This document shows, one piece after another, positions 1 to 9,264 of a DNA stretch of 64,000 nt. Origin of the DNA: Planctomycetota bacterium (GTDB lineage Bacteria > Planctomycetota > PUPC01 > JACPCR01); assembly GCA_016179685.1 (NCBI GenBank), contig JACPCR010000056.1:1-64000 (forward strand), read 5' to 3'. The notes beneath the pieces are model-generated. The model saw only the letters and a program-made list of their open reading frames with translations. It ran no database searches and was not told where the DNA came from. Numbering within the stretch: position 1 is the stretch's first letter; every line of letters starts with the position of its first letter. A program made the position numbers and the translations under genes.

Positions 1-1
1 T

Positions 2-820
2 CTGATCACGGAGCGAAAGCAGGCGTTCAGTTCCTGCAATCAGAGCCTGGCGGGTATCCGGTTCTTCTACAAGCACGTGCTGCGCCGCGAGGACCTTGAC
101 CTGCGGGTGCCTGCGAGGCGGTCGGGCCGGTTGCCGGAACCGTTGAGTCGTGGGGAGGTGGGTCGGCTGATCGAGGCCACGACGAACCTCAAGCATCGCG
201 TGATGTTGATGACGGCCTACGGCACGGGGCTGCGCGTGTCGGAGCTGGTGCATTTGAAGCCGGAGGATATTCACTCCGAACGGATGCTGATCCGCGTCGA
301 GCAGGGGAAGGGACGGAAGGACCGCTACACGCTTTTGTCGTCGAGGCTACTGGAAGAACTGCGGTGCTACTGGCGCATCTACCGCCCGACGACTTGGCTG
401 TTTCCGAGTCGCGACGTCAGCCGGCCGTTCAGTGCGACCGGTGTCCAGCAGGTGTACTACAGGGCCAAGCGGAGCGCGGGCATCCACCGCGGCCATGGGA
501 TTCACTGTCTGAGGCACTCGTTCGCCACGCACTTGCTGGAAGCCGGCGTGGACTTGCCCACGATCCAGTGCCTCATGGGGCACACCCGTTTGGAGACGAC
601 CGCGCGGTACTTGCACGTCACCAGCCAGCACTTGGCCAGCGTCTCCAGTCCGCTCGATCTCTTGCGTTCGCCACAACTCGGAGACTTGGCGCAGTCCAGG
701 CCTGTGCCACGGCGTGAGTCTACGAACGGCGTGGTGGATGGCGATCGCCCTCGAACGCCGCCGCCCCGAGTCGCCCCGTTGGCTGAATCCACGCGCACGC
801 CCGCAGCGTCACCGGAGTAA
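2..820 (+). CDS. Tyrosine recombinase/integrase (5' partial)
   Basis: Site-specific DNA recombinase associated with the IS91-type transposase that follows it. The frame is open to the window edge, so the N-terminus is missing; a GTG at 77 is internal. Visible are the end of the N-terminal SAM-like DNA-binding domain (SLAGIRFFYKHVLRR) and the whole catalytic domain: first Arg in GTGLRVSELV, the beta-hairpin Lys in GKGRKDR, HCLRHS (His-x-x-Arg), LMGHTRLETT (second His) and the nucleophile Tyr in ARYLHV. All six catalytic positions look intact. A Pro/Arg-rich tail of about 45 residues follows. The stop overlaps the transposase start. Such recombinase-transposase pairs are a recurring IS91 subgroup; its role in transposition is not settled. 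Confidence 0.88.
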   Translation: MITERKQAFSSCNQSLAGIRFFYKHVLRREDLDLRVPARRSGRLPEPLSRGEVGRLIEATTNLKHRVMLMTAYGTGLRVSELVHLKPEDIHSERMLIRVEQGKGRKDRYTLLSSRLLEELRCYWRIYRPTTWLFPSRDVSRPFSATGVQQVYYRAKRSAGIHRGHGIHCLRHSFATHLLEAGVDLPTIQCLMGHTRLETTARYLHVTSQHLASVSSPLDLLRSPQLGDLAQSRPVPRRESTNGVVDGDRPRTPPPRVAPLAESTRTPAASPE

Positions 821-2247
821 TGGCCATGCCGGCCGCCGCGCCCGACCGCGCGGCACCGGCGGCCCCATCGGCGCGCTCATGCGAACTGGCCGAAATCTTG
901 CGGCGCTATGGCGACGAGTACCGGCGCACGCATCGGCTCTCGGACGCCCAGCGGAAGGCGATGCGCGCCATCGAGCGCTGTCGCACGGCCGCGTTGGGTG
1001 GCCACCGAGAGTACTGCGATGACTGCGGCTTCGAGCGGTTCTTGTACCACAGTTGCCGCAATCGTCACTGCCCAAAGTGCCAGACGCAGGACCGGGCCGC
1101 GTGGGTCCAGGCACGCCAAGACGAACTGCTGCCGGTGCCGTACTTTCATCAGGTCTTCACGCTGCCGCACGACTTCAATCCCCTCGTGCTCGCCAGCGAA
1201 CGCAACCAGCGCGCGCTGTTGAAGCTCTTGTTCCACGCCACGGCGGCAACGCTCCTGAAGTTCGGCCGCCGCTCGCTCGGTGGCCAAGTAGGCTTCACGC
1301 TGGTCTTGCACACCTGGGACCAGCAACTCCGCACCCACATCCACCTGCATTGCCTCATGGCTGCCGGAGCGATTGCCGCCGATGGGTCGCGTTGGATACC
1401 GGGCGGCCGGAAGTTCCTCTTTCCCGTGCACGGCCTTTCCAAGATGTTCCGTGCCAAGTTCCTCGACGGCTTGGCCAAGCTGCTTGACGCCGGCCACCTC
1501 GACCTGCCCCAGCACCTGGCCTCGCTCGCCAATCACCACTCACGCCTCCGCCTCTTCGACGGCTGGCGCACCAAGCCGTGGGTCGTGTACTCCCAGCCAC
1601 CCTTCGCCGGACCCGAAAAGCTCATCCAATACCTCAGCCGCTACACCCATCGTGTGGCGCTCTCGAATGACCGCCTCCGGTCCTGCGACAACAACCAAGT
1701 GCGTTTCACGTACCGCGACCGGCGCGACGGCGACCGCCTGAAGATGGCCAGCCTGCCTGCACTCGACTTCATCGGCCGCTTCCTCTCGCACGTGCTCCCG
1801 AACCGATTCCTCCGGGTCAGGCACTACGGTTTCCTGGCCAACCGAGCCAAACACAAGTTGCTGGCACGCTGTCGGACCCTGCTCGGCCTCCCTTCCGCAT
1901 ATCCTCGACAGGACCGACCACGCACCCTCGCCGACTGGTTGCGTAACACCTTGGGAACCGACCCGACCTGCTGTCCCCGTTGCGGCCTTCGCCTTCTACG
2001 CGAGCCCCTCTCCCCCGTCACAGGGGACCCCAAACGACGACACCCGACCTCCCATGAACCCCAATCCAGCCACCCGCAACCACCCAACTCACCGCACACC
2101 CCGTACCTCAGCGGCTTAGTTCAACACGTTTTATCGCTCGTCGCAGAACGACGAGGCGATAAAACGCTTTATCCATTTGTTTCTCAGGAGGGTTTCGCTA
2201 CTTCGTTCAGGACTTATAGATTTGACTCAATCGCACTATCCCGTTGA
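820..2247 (+). CDS. IS91-family HUH transposase
   Basis: Rolling-circle (HUH) transposase, about 475 residues. The ATG at 820 sits inside the recombinase stop (TAATG), implying coupled translation. The N-terminal zinc-binding region has the Cys sets YCDDCGF and NRHCPKCQ at about residues 66-90. The HUH metal site reads THIHLHCLMAAG near residue 172, and YLSRYTHRVALSN near residue 275 carries the nucleophilic Tyr region. A second zinc motif, CCPRCGLRLLREP, lies near residue 385. All expected catalytic elements are present. The last 50 or so codons run through the terminal hairpin and beyond, so the C-terminus after about residue 430 is read from element-end DNA and is probably not conserved. 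Confidence 0.9.
   Translation: MAMPAAAPDRAAPAAPSARSCELAEILRRYGDEYRRTHRLSDAQRKAMRAIERCRTAALGGHREYCDDCGFERFLYHSCRNRHCPKCQTQDRAAWVQARQDELLPVPYFHQVFTLPHDFNPLVLASERNQRALLKLLFHATAATLLKFGRRSLGGQVGFTLVLHTWDQQLRTHIHLHCLMAAGAIAADGSRWIPGGRKFLFPVHGLSKMFRAKFLDGLAKLLDAGHLDLPQHLASLANHHSRLRLFDGWRTKPWVVYSQPPFAGPEKLIQYLSRYTHRVALSNDRLRSCDNNQVRFTYRDRRDGDRLKMASLPALDFIGRFLSHVLPNRFLRVRHYGFLANRAKHKLLARCRTLLGLPSAYPRQDRPRTLADWLRNTLGTDPTCCPRCGLRLLREPLSPVTGDPKRRHPTSHEPQSSHPQPPNSPHTPYLSGLVQHVLSLVAERRGDKTLYPFVSQEGFATSFRTYRFDSIALSR
2127..2166. repeat. Terminal hairpin, candidate oriIS
   Basis: The arm CGTTTTATCGCTCGTCG pairs with CGACGAGGCGATAAAACG across a CAGAA loop, with a single-base bulge. It lies near the 3' end of the transposase frame, where IS91 elements carry their replication-origin end. 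The structure is directly visible; the oriIS role is inferred from family architecture. Confidence 0.65.
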
Positions 2248-2261
2248 GCCACAAGAACCCA

Positions 2262-5200
2262 ATGATTCCGCTAAGGTTTGTATCCGTATTTCGGGGAAGG
2301 ATGGCTCGATTGCATTTCCTCCTTGAAATTCTGGTGCTGGTCGCACAAGGCTTGAACGCCGCACCGCCACTCGAGGAGGTCATCAATCTGGCTCGCACCG
2401 GCGGCAAGCCCTGTCATTTCGGCTCGAAAGGCGAAGCCGGCGTTCTCACCCCTCTCACCTTTACACTACCAGAAGCCCTGCCGCCCGGAGCGTATTCTCT
2501 CCGCTTCTCGGTGCGCACGAACGGGAAGGGCGGCAGCTTTCAGCTCGGTTCGCTTGTCTTGAGCGCGCAGGCGTGGCCGGCCGGCATGACGGAAGAGGAG
2601 GCGGTACAAGCGAAGAAGATGGAAAGCTTTGCCAGCGGGCCCGTTCCCATCGGGTCCGTCCCCGCGAAGGAATCCGCGCCCTTGCTCTTGTTGAGTCTCC
2701 CGCCAGCGGAATCGCCTCGGCAGGTCCGGGTCTCCCTCGAGATCGATTTCGATGACGAGACCGAGAAGCTCTATTTGAAGGAACAGAGCCTGAAGCTGCT
2801 TCGAGACCGGCCGCCGGAAATGGAAGGCGGCGGAGTCGAGGGACCGAGAGAGGAAGAGGGCGAAGCCGCGGACGAGTTCGAGGTCCAGACCGTGGACCTC
2901 ACGCGCTCGGACGCGGGCGCCGTCGCGGTCACACGAGCCGCGCTTCAGAGCCTCTACCGCCGAGTGTGCCTCGAGGACCTGGTGACGGACCGCATCGTTT
3001 ACGACCCGGGCGCAGAGGGCAAGGCGGTCCTCCGGCTCTGGAATTTCTCCGAGCGCGAGGTCGCCGGCCGACTCCGGGTACACCTCGAGCGCCGGCTGAA
3101 CGACCGTGAGACGCTTGCGGACGTGCCCATCACCCTCGAACCCAAGGAGCGGCGCAGGCTCGAATTCCCTTTCCGTGTCGGCGAGGACGAGATGGGACAC
3201 GGATGTGTCGCCGCGTTCGAGTCTGATGAGGAGACCGTGGCACGCCGGTTCGCCTTCAGCGTGGCCCGCGACGTCTACCGAGTGGCCTTTCATGCCCGGC
3301 CCGGCGGCACGGGCCCGATGTTCGTCCCCCTCTGGTGGGACCGCGCGGAGTGCCTTCGGGCGGCCGAAGCCGCCGCGGAGTCCAACCTGCGCAGCTCCAT
3401 CAACCTCTGGGAGGAATTCGCCTGGGCGCCCAGCGACTTCGAGGACCTGACTCCGGAAGAGGAGGCCTGGGCCTCGGGCCAGACCCAGTACCGCAAGACG
3501 CAGACGTGCCTGAAGGCCTTCATCGAGACCTTCAAGAGGTACGGCATCCGGTCCATCGCCTATGGCAACACCTGCGGCGAGGGCGTCATCAGCATCGCCC
3601 ATGCCCTGCGGCGTCCCGATCTCTACCACACCTTCTCCGCCGTCGGCTTCTGTCACGAACAGGCTTGCAGCGTGGACGTGCTGGACCGCATGCGCGAGGG
3701 ACGATACCGAATCCATGGCCTCGACGAGGACCACTGGAGCAGCCCCATCTACGTCTGGACTCAGCTTGGCAATCCGGACGCCTACGAATTCGGAAGCGAC
3801 GAGATCATCGCTTCCGCCAAAAGGTTCGGCTGGGACGGCGTTCGCTTCGACGGGCATTACACCTACTGGAACGACGACACGAAAGCCGGGTGGATGGTCC
3901 GGCACTTCGCCCGGCGCATCCGCCGGGCGCTGCCCGGCTTCTCCATCGGCTACAACTTCTTCACCGATGACAAGGCCCCCCGGGTCTGGTATCGCACGAA
4001 CGAGGAGTTCAAGGCGTGCGCGGAAGGCGGGGGCATGATGATGAACGAGTATTACCGCGGCTTCATGGGCAACGTCCGGCCCAACGTCGCCATGCTCCAG
4101 ATTCATGGCGACGAGACGCGCCGGGCCGGAGGCTACTTCCTCTGCATCACCGATACCGGTGGCGACCTGAACGCCGCGTTATGCCTTGCCGCGGGCGCCC
4201 GCATCATGGGCGATGCCAGCACCTCCGCCCGTTCCTTCGCCACCCGTTATTCGGCCTATGTCCTCGATGAGACGAACCGGCGTCTCCAGCAGCCGCGGAG
4301 GATCGTCGAAGCGGACCCGCCCGTTCCCTTTTTCTGGGACGGCTTCATTTACGAAAAGGAGGAGAGTCCGGAGAAGAGCCTTCTCATCTTTCATCTCGTG
4401 AACGTGAACCCCGACCTCGATTTCGGCGGCAAGAACGGGCCCGCCCGCAACCTGAATCCACCGATGAAGAACTTCACGATGCGCTTGCGCCTGCCTGAAG
4501 GCTGTTCCCTCGAGTCCGTCTTCGCCACGGGCCCGGAGGACGAGTGGATGTCCCAAGACGTCGTCTTGCAAGGAGACGCCGTGACCATACCCCGCATCGC
4601 CCTCTGGACCATGGCCGTGCTGGCGGTGCGCAAGCCACTGGGTCTCTCCTTCTCCGCCATCTGCGAAGACCCCTTGACGGATGAGGAACAGAAACAGATT
4701 CAGGAAAAAGAGGAGCACGTCCGGAAGTTCAACGAGTCCCTGGTCGGCCGCGTCGCGGCCCCGCGCGACCACCAAAAAGGGCGATGGCGCGACCGCCGGA
4801 CCCACCGCGAAGAGGTCCCCGCCGTGCCCGGGGCCGCGCCACCACCTCCGCCACCCCGGCGCAACGGCCTCCTCGACGTCCTCCACTTCAAGGGCATCTT
4901 CTACCACCTCCATCGGGTCGATGAGGCCCTCGCCCGCTTCGATGCCTTTTCCCTCCAGGAAGCTCTTCTCGAGAACGGCGGGACGCTCAAGGAGCTGGGC
5001 GCGGATAACCCCGATTGCATCCTGCCCGTTCCCACGCCGGATGCGCTGGTCCGGGCCGACGTCCTCATCCTGGACGACGTGCCGGCCTCCGCCATGAGCT
5101 TCGAAACCCGCCTCAAGATTCTTCGATACGTCGAAGGCGGCGGCGGCCTTCTTCTCCTTGGCGGGTGGTACACCCTCGACAAGGGCCAGTTCGAAGGCAG

Positions 5201-6845
5201 CCTGCTCGAAGACCTTCTTCCCTGCGAGACGCTCCAGCACCACACCTTGGTCCGACTCGATGCCCCCGCGGTACTCGCACCTGGCCCCGACGAGATGCCT
5301 GGCCTGGACCTCCGTTCCCTGGATTTCGATTCCGAGCCGCGGGCGCTCTGGTGCAACAACGTGCTTCCGCGGGCCGGCGCGCAGGTGCTCATGGGGGCCG
5401 CGGAGCAGCCCGCGCTGGTCGCCGGCAATTTTGGTCGCGGCCGAGTCCTGGTCATTCCCCTGGCGACCTCCGGAGAGTTCCCGCCTGGCCAGAAACCCTA
5501 CTGGCAATGGAATGACTGGCCCGTCCTGCTCGAACGCTGCATTCGCCATCTCGCGGGCGATTTTTTGAGGATCGACCCCCTACCCCGGGGCATCCCGGAC
5601 GACGAGGCCGAGAAGCTCCTGCTCCAGCTTGACGAACTGGAAGGCAACGCGGCCCTTCAGGCTCTTCAACGCCTTCGACTGCATCGCCAGCCCGACACGG
5701 CCCGCGAGATAGCCCGATACGTCGCCCAGTACGAACTGGCCGACCCGGAACTTCAGGAGGAAATCCTGGACGAGGTTGTGGCCTATGCCGACAAGACTTG
5801 GTCCGACGTCGCCGAGAAGCTCCTGCAGCGGATCGAGCCCTCGCTGCTCCGGGCCGGCGTCGCCATCCTGCTCCGGAGCGAGAAAAAGCCGGACCTCTCG
5901 GTGTTCCAGGGCATCCTGAACCAGCTCGAACCGAGCGACCGAGCGAAGCTGTATGCGCGGTCGGCTGACCCGCGACATCTGCCCCTGTGGAAGGCGCATC
6001 TTGCCGGCGTGCTGGAGAGGGAGAAATTCTTCGAGGAGGAGCGCGTCTCGCCGCGGGCCCGGCCGCACCTCATGAGGGACCAGTCCCAGCCGCGCCTCGA
6101 GCACCCCTTCGCCGCCGCCGCAGCCTTCCGATGCGGGGGCGGGCCCGACGCGGCGTATGAGTTCGCCAGAGGCGTCTACCACCTCTTCTTTTACGCCTGG
6201 CGGGAACGCTGGATACACGAGGGCAAAATCCTGGAACTCGTGAACTCCATGGCCTCGGCCCAGGCCATCCGGCGTGCCGCCGCACACGGCTTGCGGCAAC
6301 GCGCGCGATTCGAGAAAGAGGCCGACCGCGCCCTCGATCTCCTCCTCGAGGACCTGGAAAAGCTGAAGCCGGAGGCGCTCCGGGCGATGCTCGAGATCGA
6401 CTGCCACAAGTCCATGAAGGCCGTCTATCGTATCTTCGCCCGGCTCAGGCCCGCCGACTGGGCTCTCGTCGCGCCGCTCGTCCGGGCCCCCTACGAACCC
6501 GTCCGAGAGGTCGCACTCCAGTTCGTTCAGCGGCACGGGGGTGAGGAAGGCCGGCGTCAGGTCTCGGAAAAACTGGTTCAAGGGGCACAGAGTGCGAAAC
6601 CGGCGGCTCACCTCTTTGCCCTAAAGCATCTGGACGGCATCGTCCCGGAACAGCGCCTCGCCATCATCGTTCAGGCCCTCCGCCAGGGTGGAGCGGAAGT
6701 TTACGAGGCCGCGCTCGGCCGCGCCCTTGCCCTGCCCGAGACAGACCAAGAGCAGGCCATCTCGGCCGCGCGGGAACGCGAGGACTTCTTCGCACGCCGC
6801 ATCCGCCGGGCATGGAAAGTGGAGCCGCCAGCGAAGCCGGAGTAG
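2262..6845 (+). CDS. Giant secreted glycosidase-like protein (TIM barrel + GATase-like + helical repeats)
   Basis: About 1527 residues, exported. Starts at 2262 or 2301 (MARLHFLLEILVLVAQ...LNA) both give a signal-peptide-like N-terminus; neither has a well-spaced ribosome site. After a beta-rich N-terminal part (to about residue 340), a TIM-barrel-like region follows (about 340-790) with GWDGVRFDGHYTYW, YGNTCGEG and a C-terminal beta domain, reminiscent of GH66-type or unclassified glycosidases; Asp in RFDGH is the best candidate catalytic acid. Around residues 870-1105 there is a glutamine-amidotransferase-like fold (VLILDDVPAS, GGGLLLLGGWY) that lacks a clear nucleophile Cys, as in ThuA-like domains. 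The last 420 residues are helical, HEAT-like. The IS91 end abuts the gene, so its native promoter may be displaced. No substrate can be assigned. Confidence 0.6.
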   Translation: MIPLRFVSVFRGRMARLHFLLEILVLVAQGLNAAPPLEEVINLARTGGKPCHFGSKGEAGVLTPLTFTLPEALPPGAYSLRFSVRTNGKGGSFQLGSLVLSAQAWPAGMTEEEAVQAKKMESFASGPVPIGSVPAKESAPLLLLSLPPAESPRQVRVSLEIDFDDETEKLYLKEQSLKLLRDRPPEMEGGGVEGPREEEGEAADEFEVQTVDLTRSDAGAVAVTRAALQSLYRRVCLEDLVTDRIVYDPGAEGKAVLRLWNFSEREVAGRLRVHLERRLNDRETLADVPITLEPKERRRLEFPFRVGEDEMGHGCVAAFESDEETVARRFAFSVARDVYRVAFHARPGGTGPMFVPLWWDRAECLRAAEAAAESNLRSSINLWEEFAWAPSDFEDLTPEEEAWASGQTQYRKTQTCLKAFIETFKRYGIRSIAYGNTCGEGVISIAHALRRPDLYHTFSAVGFCHEQACSVDVLDRMREGRYRIHGLDEDHWSSPIYVWTQLGNPDAYEFGSDEIIASAKRFGWDGVRFDGHYTYWNDDTKAGWMVRHFARRIRRALPGFSIGYNFFTDDKAPRVWYRTNEEFKACAEGGGMMMNEYYRGFMGNVRPNVAMLQIHGDETRRAGGYFLCITDTGGDLNAALCLAAGARIMGDASTSARSFATRYSAYVLDETNRRLQQPRRIVEADPPVPFFWDGFIYEKEESPEKSLLIFHLVNVNPDLDFGGKNGPARNLNPPMKNFTMRLRLPEGCSLESVFATGPEDEWMSQDVVLQGDAVTIPRIALWTMAVLAVRKPLGLSFSAICEDPLTDEEQKQIQEKEEHVRKFNESLVGRVAAPRDHQKGRWRDRRTHREEVPAVPGAAPPPPPPRRNGLLDVLHFKGIFYHLHRVDEALARFDAFSLQEALLENGGTLKELGADNPDCILPVPTPDALVRADVLILDDVPASAMSFETRLKILRYVEGGGGLLLLGGWYTLDKGQFEGSLLEDLLPCETLQHHTLVRLDAPAVLAPGPDEMPGLDLRSLDFDSEPRALWCNNVLPRAGAQVLMGAAEQPALVAGNFGRGRVLVIPLATSGEFPPGQKPYWQWNDWPVLLERCIRHLAGDFLRIDPLPRGIPDDEAEKLLLQLDELEGNAALQALQRLRLHRQPDTAREIARYVAQYELADPELQEEILDEVVAYADKTWSDVAEKLLQRIEPSLLRAGVAILLRSEKKPDLSVFQGILNQLEPSDRAKLYARSADPRHLPLWKAHLAGVLEREKFFEEERVSPRARPHLMRDQSQPRLEHPFAAAAAFRCGGGPDAAYEFARGVYHLFFYAWRERWIHEGKILELVNSMASAQAIRRAAAHGLRQRARFEKEADRALDLLLEDLEKLKPEALRAMLEIDCHKSMKAVYRIFARLRPADWALVAPLVRAPYEPVREVALQFVQRHGGEEGRRQVSEKLVQGAQSAKPAAHLFALKHLDGIVPEQRLAIIVQALRQGGAEVYEAALGRALALPETDQEQAISAAREREDFFARRIRRAWKVEPPAKPE

Positions 6846-7074
6846 CCGCCTACAATGTTGAAAACCGTGACCCATGAGACAAGTCTTGGACTACCGTGTG
6901 TTATCGTCCTCGGAATGTGCGCTCGCGTTTCGAGGCCGAGCAGGATGTCGCTATGAAACAAGGTCAGGGCGACATCTGCTGTCGTCCTCGGCCCGGGGAA
7001 TTACAGCGTTTATTTGGAGGAGGAGGACGAGAAAATACTCGTCGGTTTTAGGCCGCCATACGGCGCTTCGCTGT

Positions 7075-7116
7075 TACACGCGTTCGCAAGTGCGAGTGCA
7101 CTTCCAAGCGCGTGTA
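7075..7116. repeat. AAGTGC-core palindrome copy 1
   Basis: Arms TACACGCGTTCGCAAGTGC and GCACTTCCAAGCGCGTGTA around loop GAGT, with three mismatches. It begins directly after the stop codon of the minus-strand regulator at 7117. Member of the dispersed palindrome family with an AAGTGC/GCACTT core. Confidence 0.75.
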
Positions 7117-8307
7117 CTACTGATAGACGAGGAGGGCCCCTTCAGGATTTTCAAGGGGGCCCCGGACAATCCGCAACGCGAACAGGGTCAGGTCGTCCCG
7201 AGGCATTGTTTCTACGATCTCTTTCCATTCGGAAAAGATCGCATCAACGATGTTCTCCGCCGGCTGACCCAGGAGCGGGGACACGAATCTTTGCAGCCGT
7301 CCGATGCCTTTGGTGTATTCTTCCTGTCCCGCCGACCCCAGCAGTCCATCGGTAAAAGAGACCAGGAGATCGCCGCGAAAGAGGCGGAGCTTGCTTTCTT
7401 CATAGTTTTCCGCGGGATTGGTGCCCAGGGCGCTTCCCGTGGGTTCCAGCACCAGGCACTTCCCCTGGTGCGCCCTGAAGATGAGGGCAGGCGCGTGCCC
7501 CGCGTTCGAGTATCTCAGGAGATGCTGCCCGAAATCGAAGTAGAAGGCGACCATGGGCAGAGGCTTCAACGTCTCCTTATCCTTGGAAACGAGCTGGCTG
7601 ACATGATTCAGAAAGCTCGAGAGGCTTAATTCCGTGCGCTCCAGGCTGGCTCGGAGGTAAGCCCGCGCGGTCGCCATGAGGAAGGCGGCGGAGGCCCCAT
7701 GGCTCTGGACGTCTCCGAGAACAAAATAGTGATGATTCCACCGCGGAGAAAAGTGGAGGTACAGATCGCCGCCAATCATTTCGCACGGCTGGTATCGGAC
7801 CGCGCAGTCGGTGCCGGGCGGGAATTCCAGCCCCCGCGGCAGCAGCCGCCCCTGCACGTCTCGGGCGAGCCCCAGCCAGGCCTCATGGCGCTCCTTCTCC
7901 AGTCGAACGATCAACTCATTCTTGTCCTTCAGTCGAAGCATGGCACGAATGCGGGCGAGCAGCTCTTTGCCCGCAATCGGCTTGGTCAGATATTCATCGA
8001 CACCCGCCTCCAGCCCGCTGATCTTATCTTCCTTGGAGCCCCGGGCCGTCAGCATCAAGATGAGGATTTGAGCCGTTTTCTCCGAACCTTTGAGCTCCGC
8101 TGCCACCGCCGGTCCGTCCATCCCCGGCATGTTATAGTCCAGAAGAATCAGGTCGACGGACTCGGAACTCGCCAACTGGATGCCCTTCAGGCCGTTATCG
8201 GCCTCGAGAACCCGATATCCTTCCTTGGACAGGACCGTCACGATCAGTCGCCGGATGTCGACATCGTCCTCGATCGTCAGGATAGTCCTGGACGAGTTTT
8301 CGGCCAT
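7117..8307 (-). CDS. Response regulator with SpoIIE/PP2C phosphatase output
   Basis: Cytoplasmic 396-residue regulator. The receiver (about 8-125) has the acidic pair IEDD, phosphoacceptor Asp in LILLDYNMPGMDG, the TAR region and Lys in YLTKPIAG. A short coiled linker (LKDKNELIVRLEKERHEA) leads to an RsbU-like PPM phosphatase domain (about 160-385) with GGDLYLHF, LGDVQSHGASAAFLMA, NAGHAPAL and DDLTLFAL metal-ligand motifs. Members of this family usually dephosphorylate an anti-sigma-factor antagonist in a partner-switching cascade; no STAS or anti-sigma gene is in the window. It stands alone on the minus strand, divergent from the gene at 8528, with two small repeats between them. Confidence 0.9.
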   Translation of the reverse strand: MAENSSRTILTIEDDVDIRRLIVTVLSKEGYRVLEADNGLKGIQLASSESVDLILLDYNMPGMDGPAVAAELKGSEKTAQILILMLTARGSKEDKISGLEAGVDEYLTKPIAGKELLARIRAMLRLKDKNELIVRLEKERHEAWLGLARDVQGRLLPRGLEFPPGTDCAVRYQPCEMIGGDLYLHFSPRWNHHYFVLGDVQSHGASAAFLMATARAYLRASLERTELSLSSFLNHVSQLVSKDKETLKPLPMVAFYFDFGQHLLRYSNAGHAPALIFRAHQGKCLVLEPTGSALGTNPAENYEESKLRLFRGDLLVSFTDGLLGSAGQEEYTKGIGRLQRFVSPLLGQPAENIVDAIFSEWKEIVETMPRDDLTLFALRIVRGPLENPEGALLVYQ

Positions 8308-8344
8308 GGTCCCTTGACCTCCACAGAGTCTCTCGGTCTTAGCA

Positions 8345-8362
8345 GTCTCGGAATTTCAATCG
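8345..8362 (+). repeat. 18-bp dispersed repeat, copy 1
   Basis: The sequence GTCTCGGAATTTCAATCG occurs identically here, at 13657-13674 and at 60956-60973, always intergenic or just upstream of a start codon. It resembles one half-arm of the GAAATCCGC palindrome family. Confidence 0.6.
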
Positions 8363-8380
8363 CGTGTCTGACGATGGTTC

Positions 8381-8417
8381 TGAAATCCGCGAGCCCGAAG
8401 GGCGCAGCGGATTCTAA
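8381..8417. repeat. GAAATCCGC palindrome (module A)
   Basis: Imperfect inverted repeat TGAAATCCGCGAGCCC / GGGCGCAGCGGATTCTA between two divergent genes. Same module as at 28406, 33189, 39383, 42205, 42354 and 58070. Confidence 0.7.
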
Positions 8418-8527
8418 TGAGCGTAGCAGATCACGCCTGGAATTCAAGGCCCGGACCGGATACGAATTGACCGATCCTCGGCAATCCGTTATATTTTGTG
8501 ACTTCTTCGCCATGAGGGACCCCGATT

Positions 8528-9259
8528 ATGGGTTTTTCGGATGCCGGCGCAACGCCGGACCTGTACATCCGGTACACGTTCATTTTTCAAGACGGACGGA
8601 AAAAAGTGCTGGAGCTGCGTCTGGACCACCAGACCCTGAAGCTGAGACCGCCGGCTCATTCCGCGGTCCCGGCGTGGGCCCAATTAAGCTTCTGCCAGTG
8701 CCCGAATTGCCCCCTCAGGGAGCCTGCGCACCCGCATTGCCCGGTAGCGGCGAACCTGGCCGAACCGGTAGAGGCCTTCAAGGACTCGGAATCCTTTGAA
8801 GAAGTCGACGTGGAAGTGGAGACGAAGGATCGGAAATACGTCAAACATACGTCTCTCCAGAGGGGAATCAGTTCACTTCTCGGCGTGATCATGGCGACAA
8901 GCGGGTGTCCGATCCTGAGCAAGTTGCGCCCCATGGTGGATACACACCTCCCGTTCATGAATCCGGAAGAGACGACCTATCGGGTCTTGTCGATGTACCT
9001 GATGGGGCAGTATTTTGCTTACCGGAGGGGCCGGGAAGCCGACTGGGAATTGAAGCAGTTACTGGCGTTATTCGAGGAGGTGCGGCAGGTGAACAGCAGC
9101 TTCTGCGAGAGGCTTCGGTCGGTCCATATCAAGGACGCGAGCATCAATGCCGTCACGATTTTGAATACGCTGGCCGATCTGACCAGTCTCTCGATCGAAG
9201 ACGGTCAACTGGATCGCCTGGAGGGCCTGTTTCGCGCCAGCGAGTGTGAGGGGAGCTGA
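8528..9259 (+). CDS. Conserved hypothetical protein with Cys cluster (DUF6901-like)
   Basis: A 243-residue soluble protein preceded by GAGGGA at a normal distance. An N-terminal beta-rich part (YIRYTFIFQDGRKKVLEL) is followed by a Cys/His cluster at about residues 54-75 (CQCPNCPL, then HPHCPV) that could bind metal. The helical second half contains MATSGCPILSKLRPM and YLMGQYFAYRRG. From memory it matches the DUF6901 family, function unknown; I could not verify this. It is separated by only 5 bp from the zinc-ribbon response regulator at 9265 and shares its operon, so a signalling role is plausible but inferred. Confidence 0.65.
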   Translation: MGFSDAGATPDLYIRYTFIFQDGRKKVLELRLDHQTLKLRPPAHSAVPAWAQLSFCQCPNCPLREPAHPHCPVAANLAEPVEAFKDSESFEEVDVEVETKDRKYVKHTSLQRGISSLLGVIMATSGCPILSKLRPMVDTHLPFMNPEETTYRVLSMYLMGQYFAYRRGREADWELKQLLALFEEVRQVNSSFCERLRSVHIKDASINAVTILNTLADLTSLSIEDGQLDRLEGLFRASECEGS

Positions 9260-9264
9260 ACTCG

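Larger units (their letters stand above)
1..2230 (+). mobile_element. IS91-family element, left end outside window
   Basis: A tyrosine recombinase gene is followed, with TAATG overlap, by an IS91-type HUH transposase and a perfect-looking terminal hairpin. IS91 elements move by rolling-circle transposition from an origin end (oriIS) downstream of the transposase. The right boundary is placed by inference just after the hairpin; the left (terIS) end and the start of the recombinase are off the window. A CAAGAAC string at about 2252-2258 contains both tetranucleotides (CAAG, GAAC) known to border IS91 insertions, but the exact junction cannot be fixed from one copy. Confidence 0.75.

Noticed and set aside
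6874-7629. 251-residue plus-strand frame
   Set aside because: Mostly antisense to the phosphatase regulator at 7117, whose domains are unambiguous.
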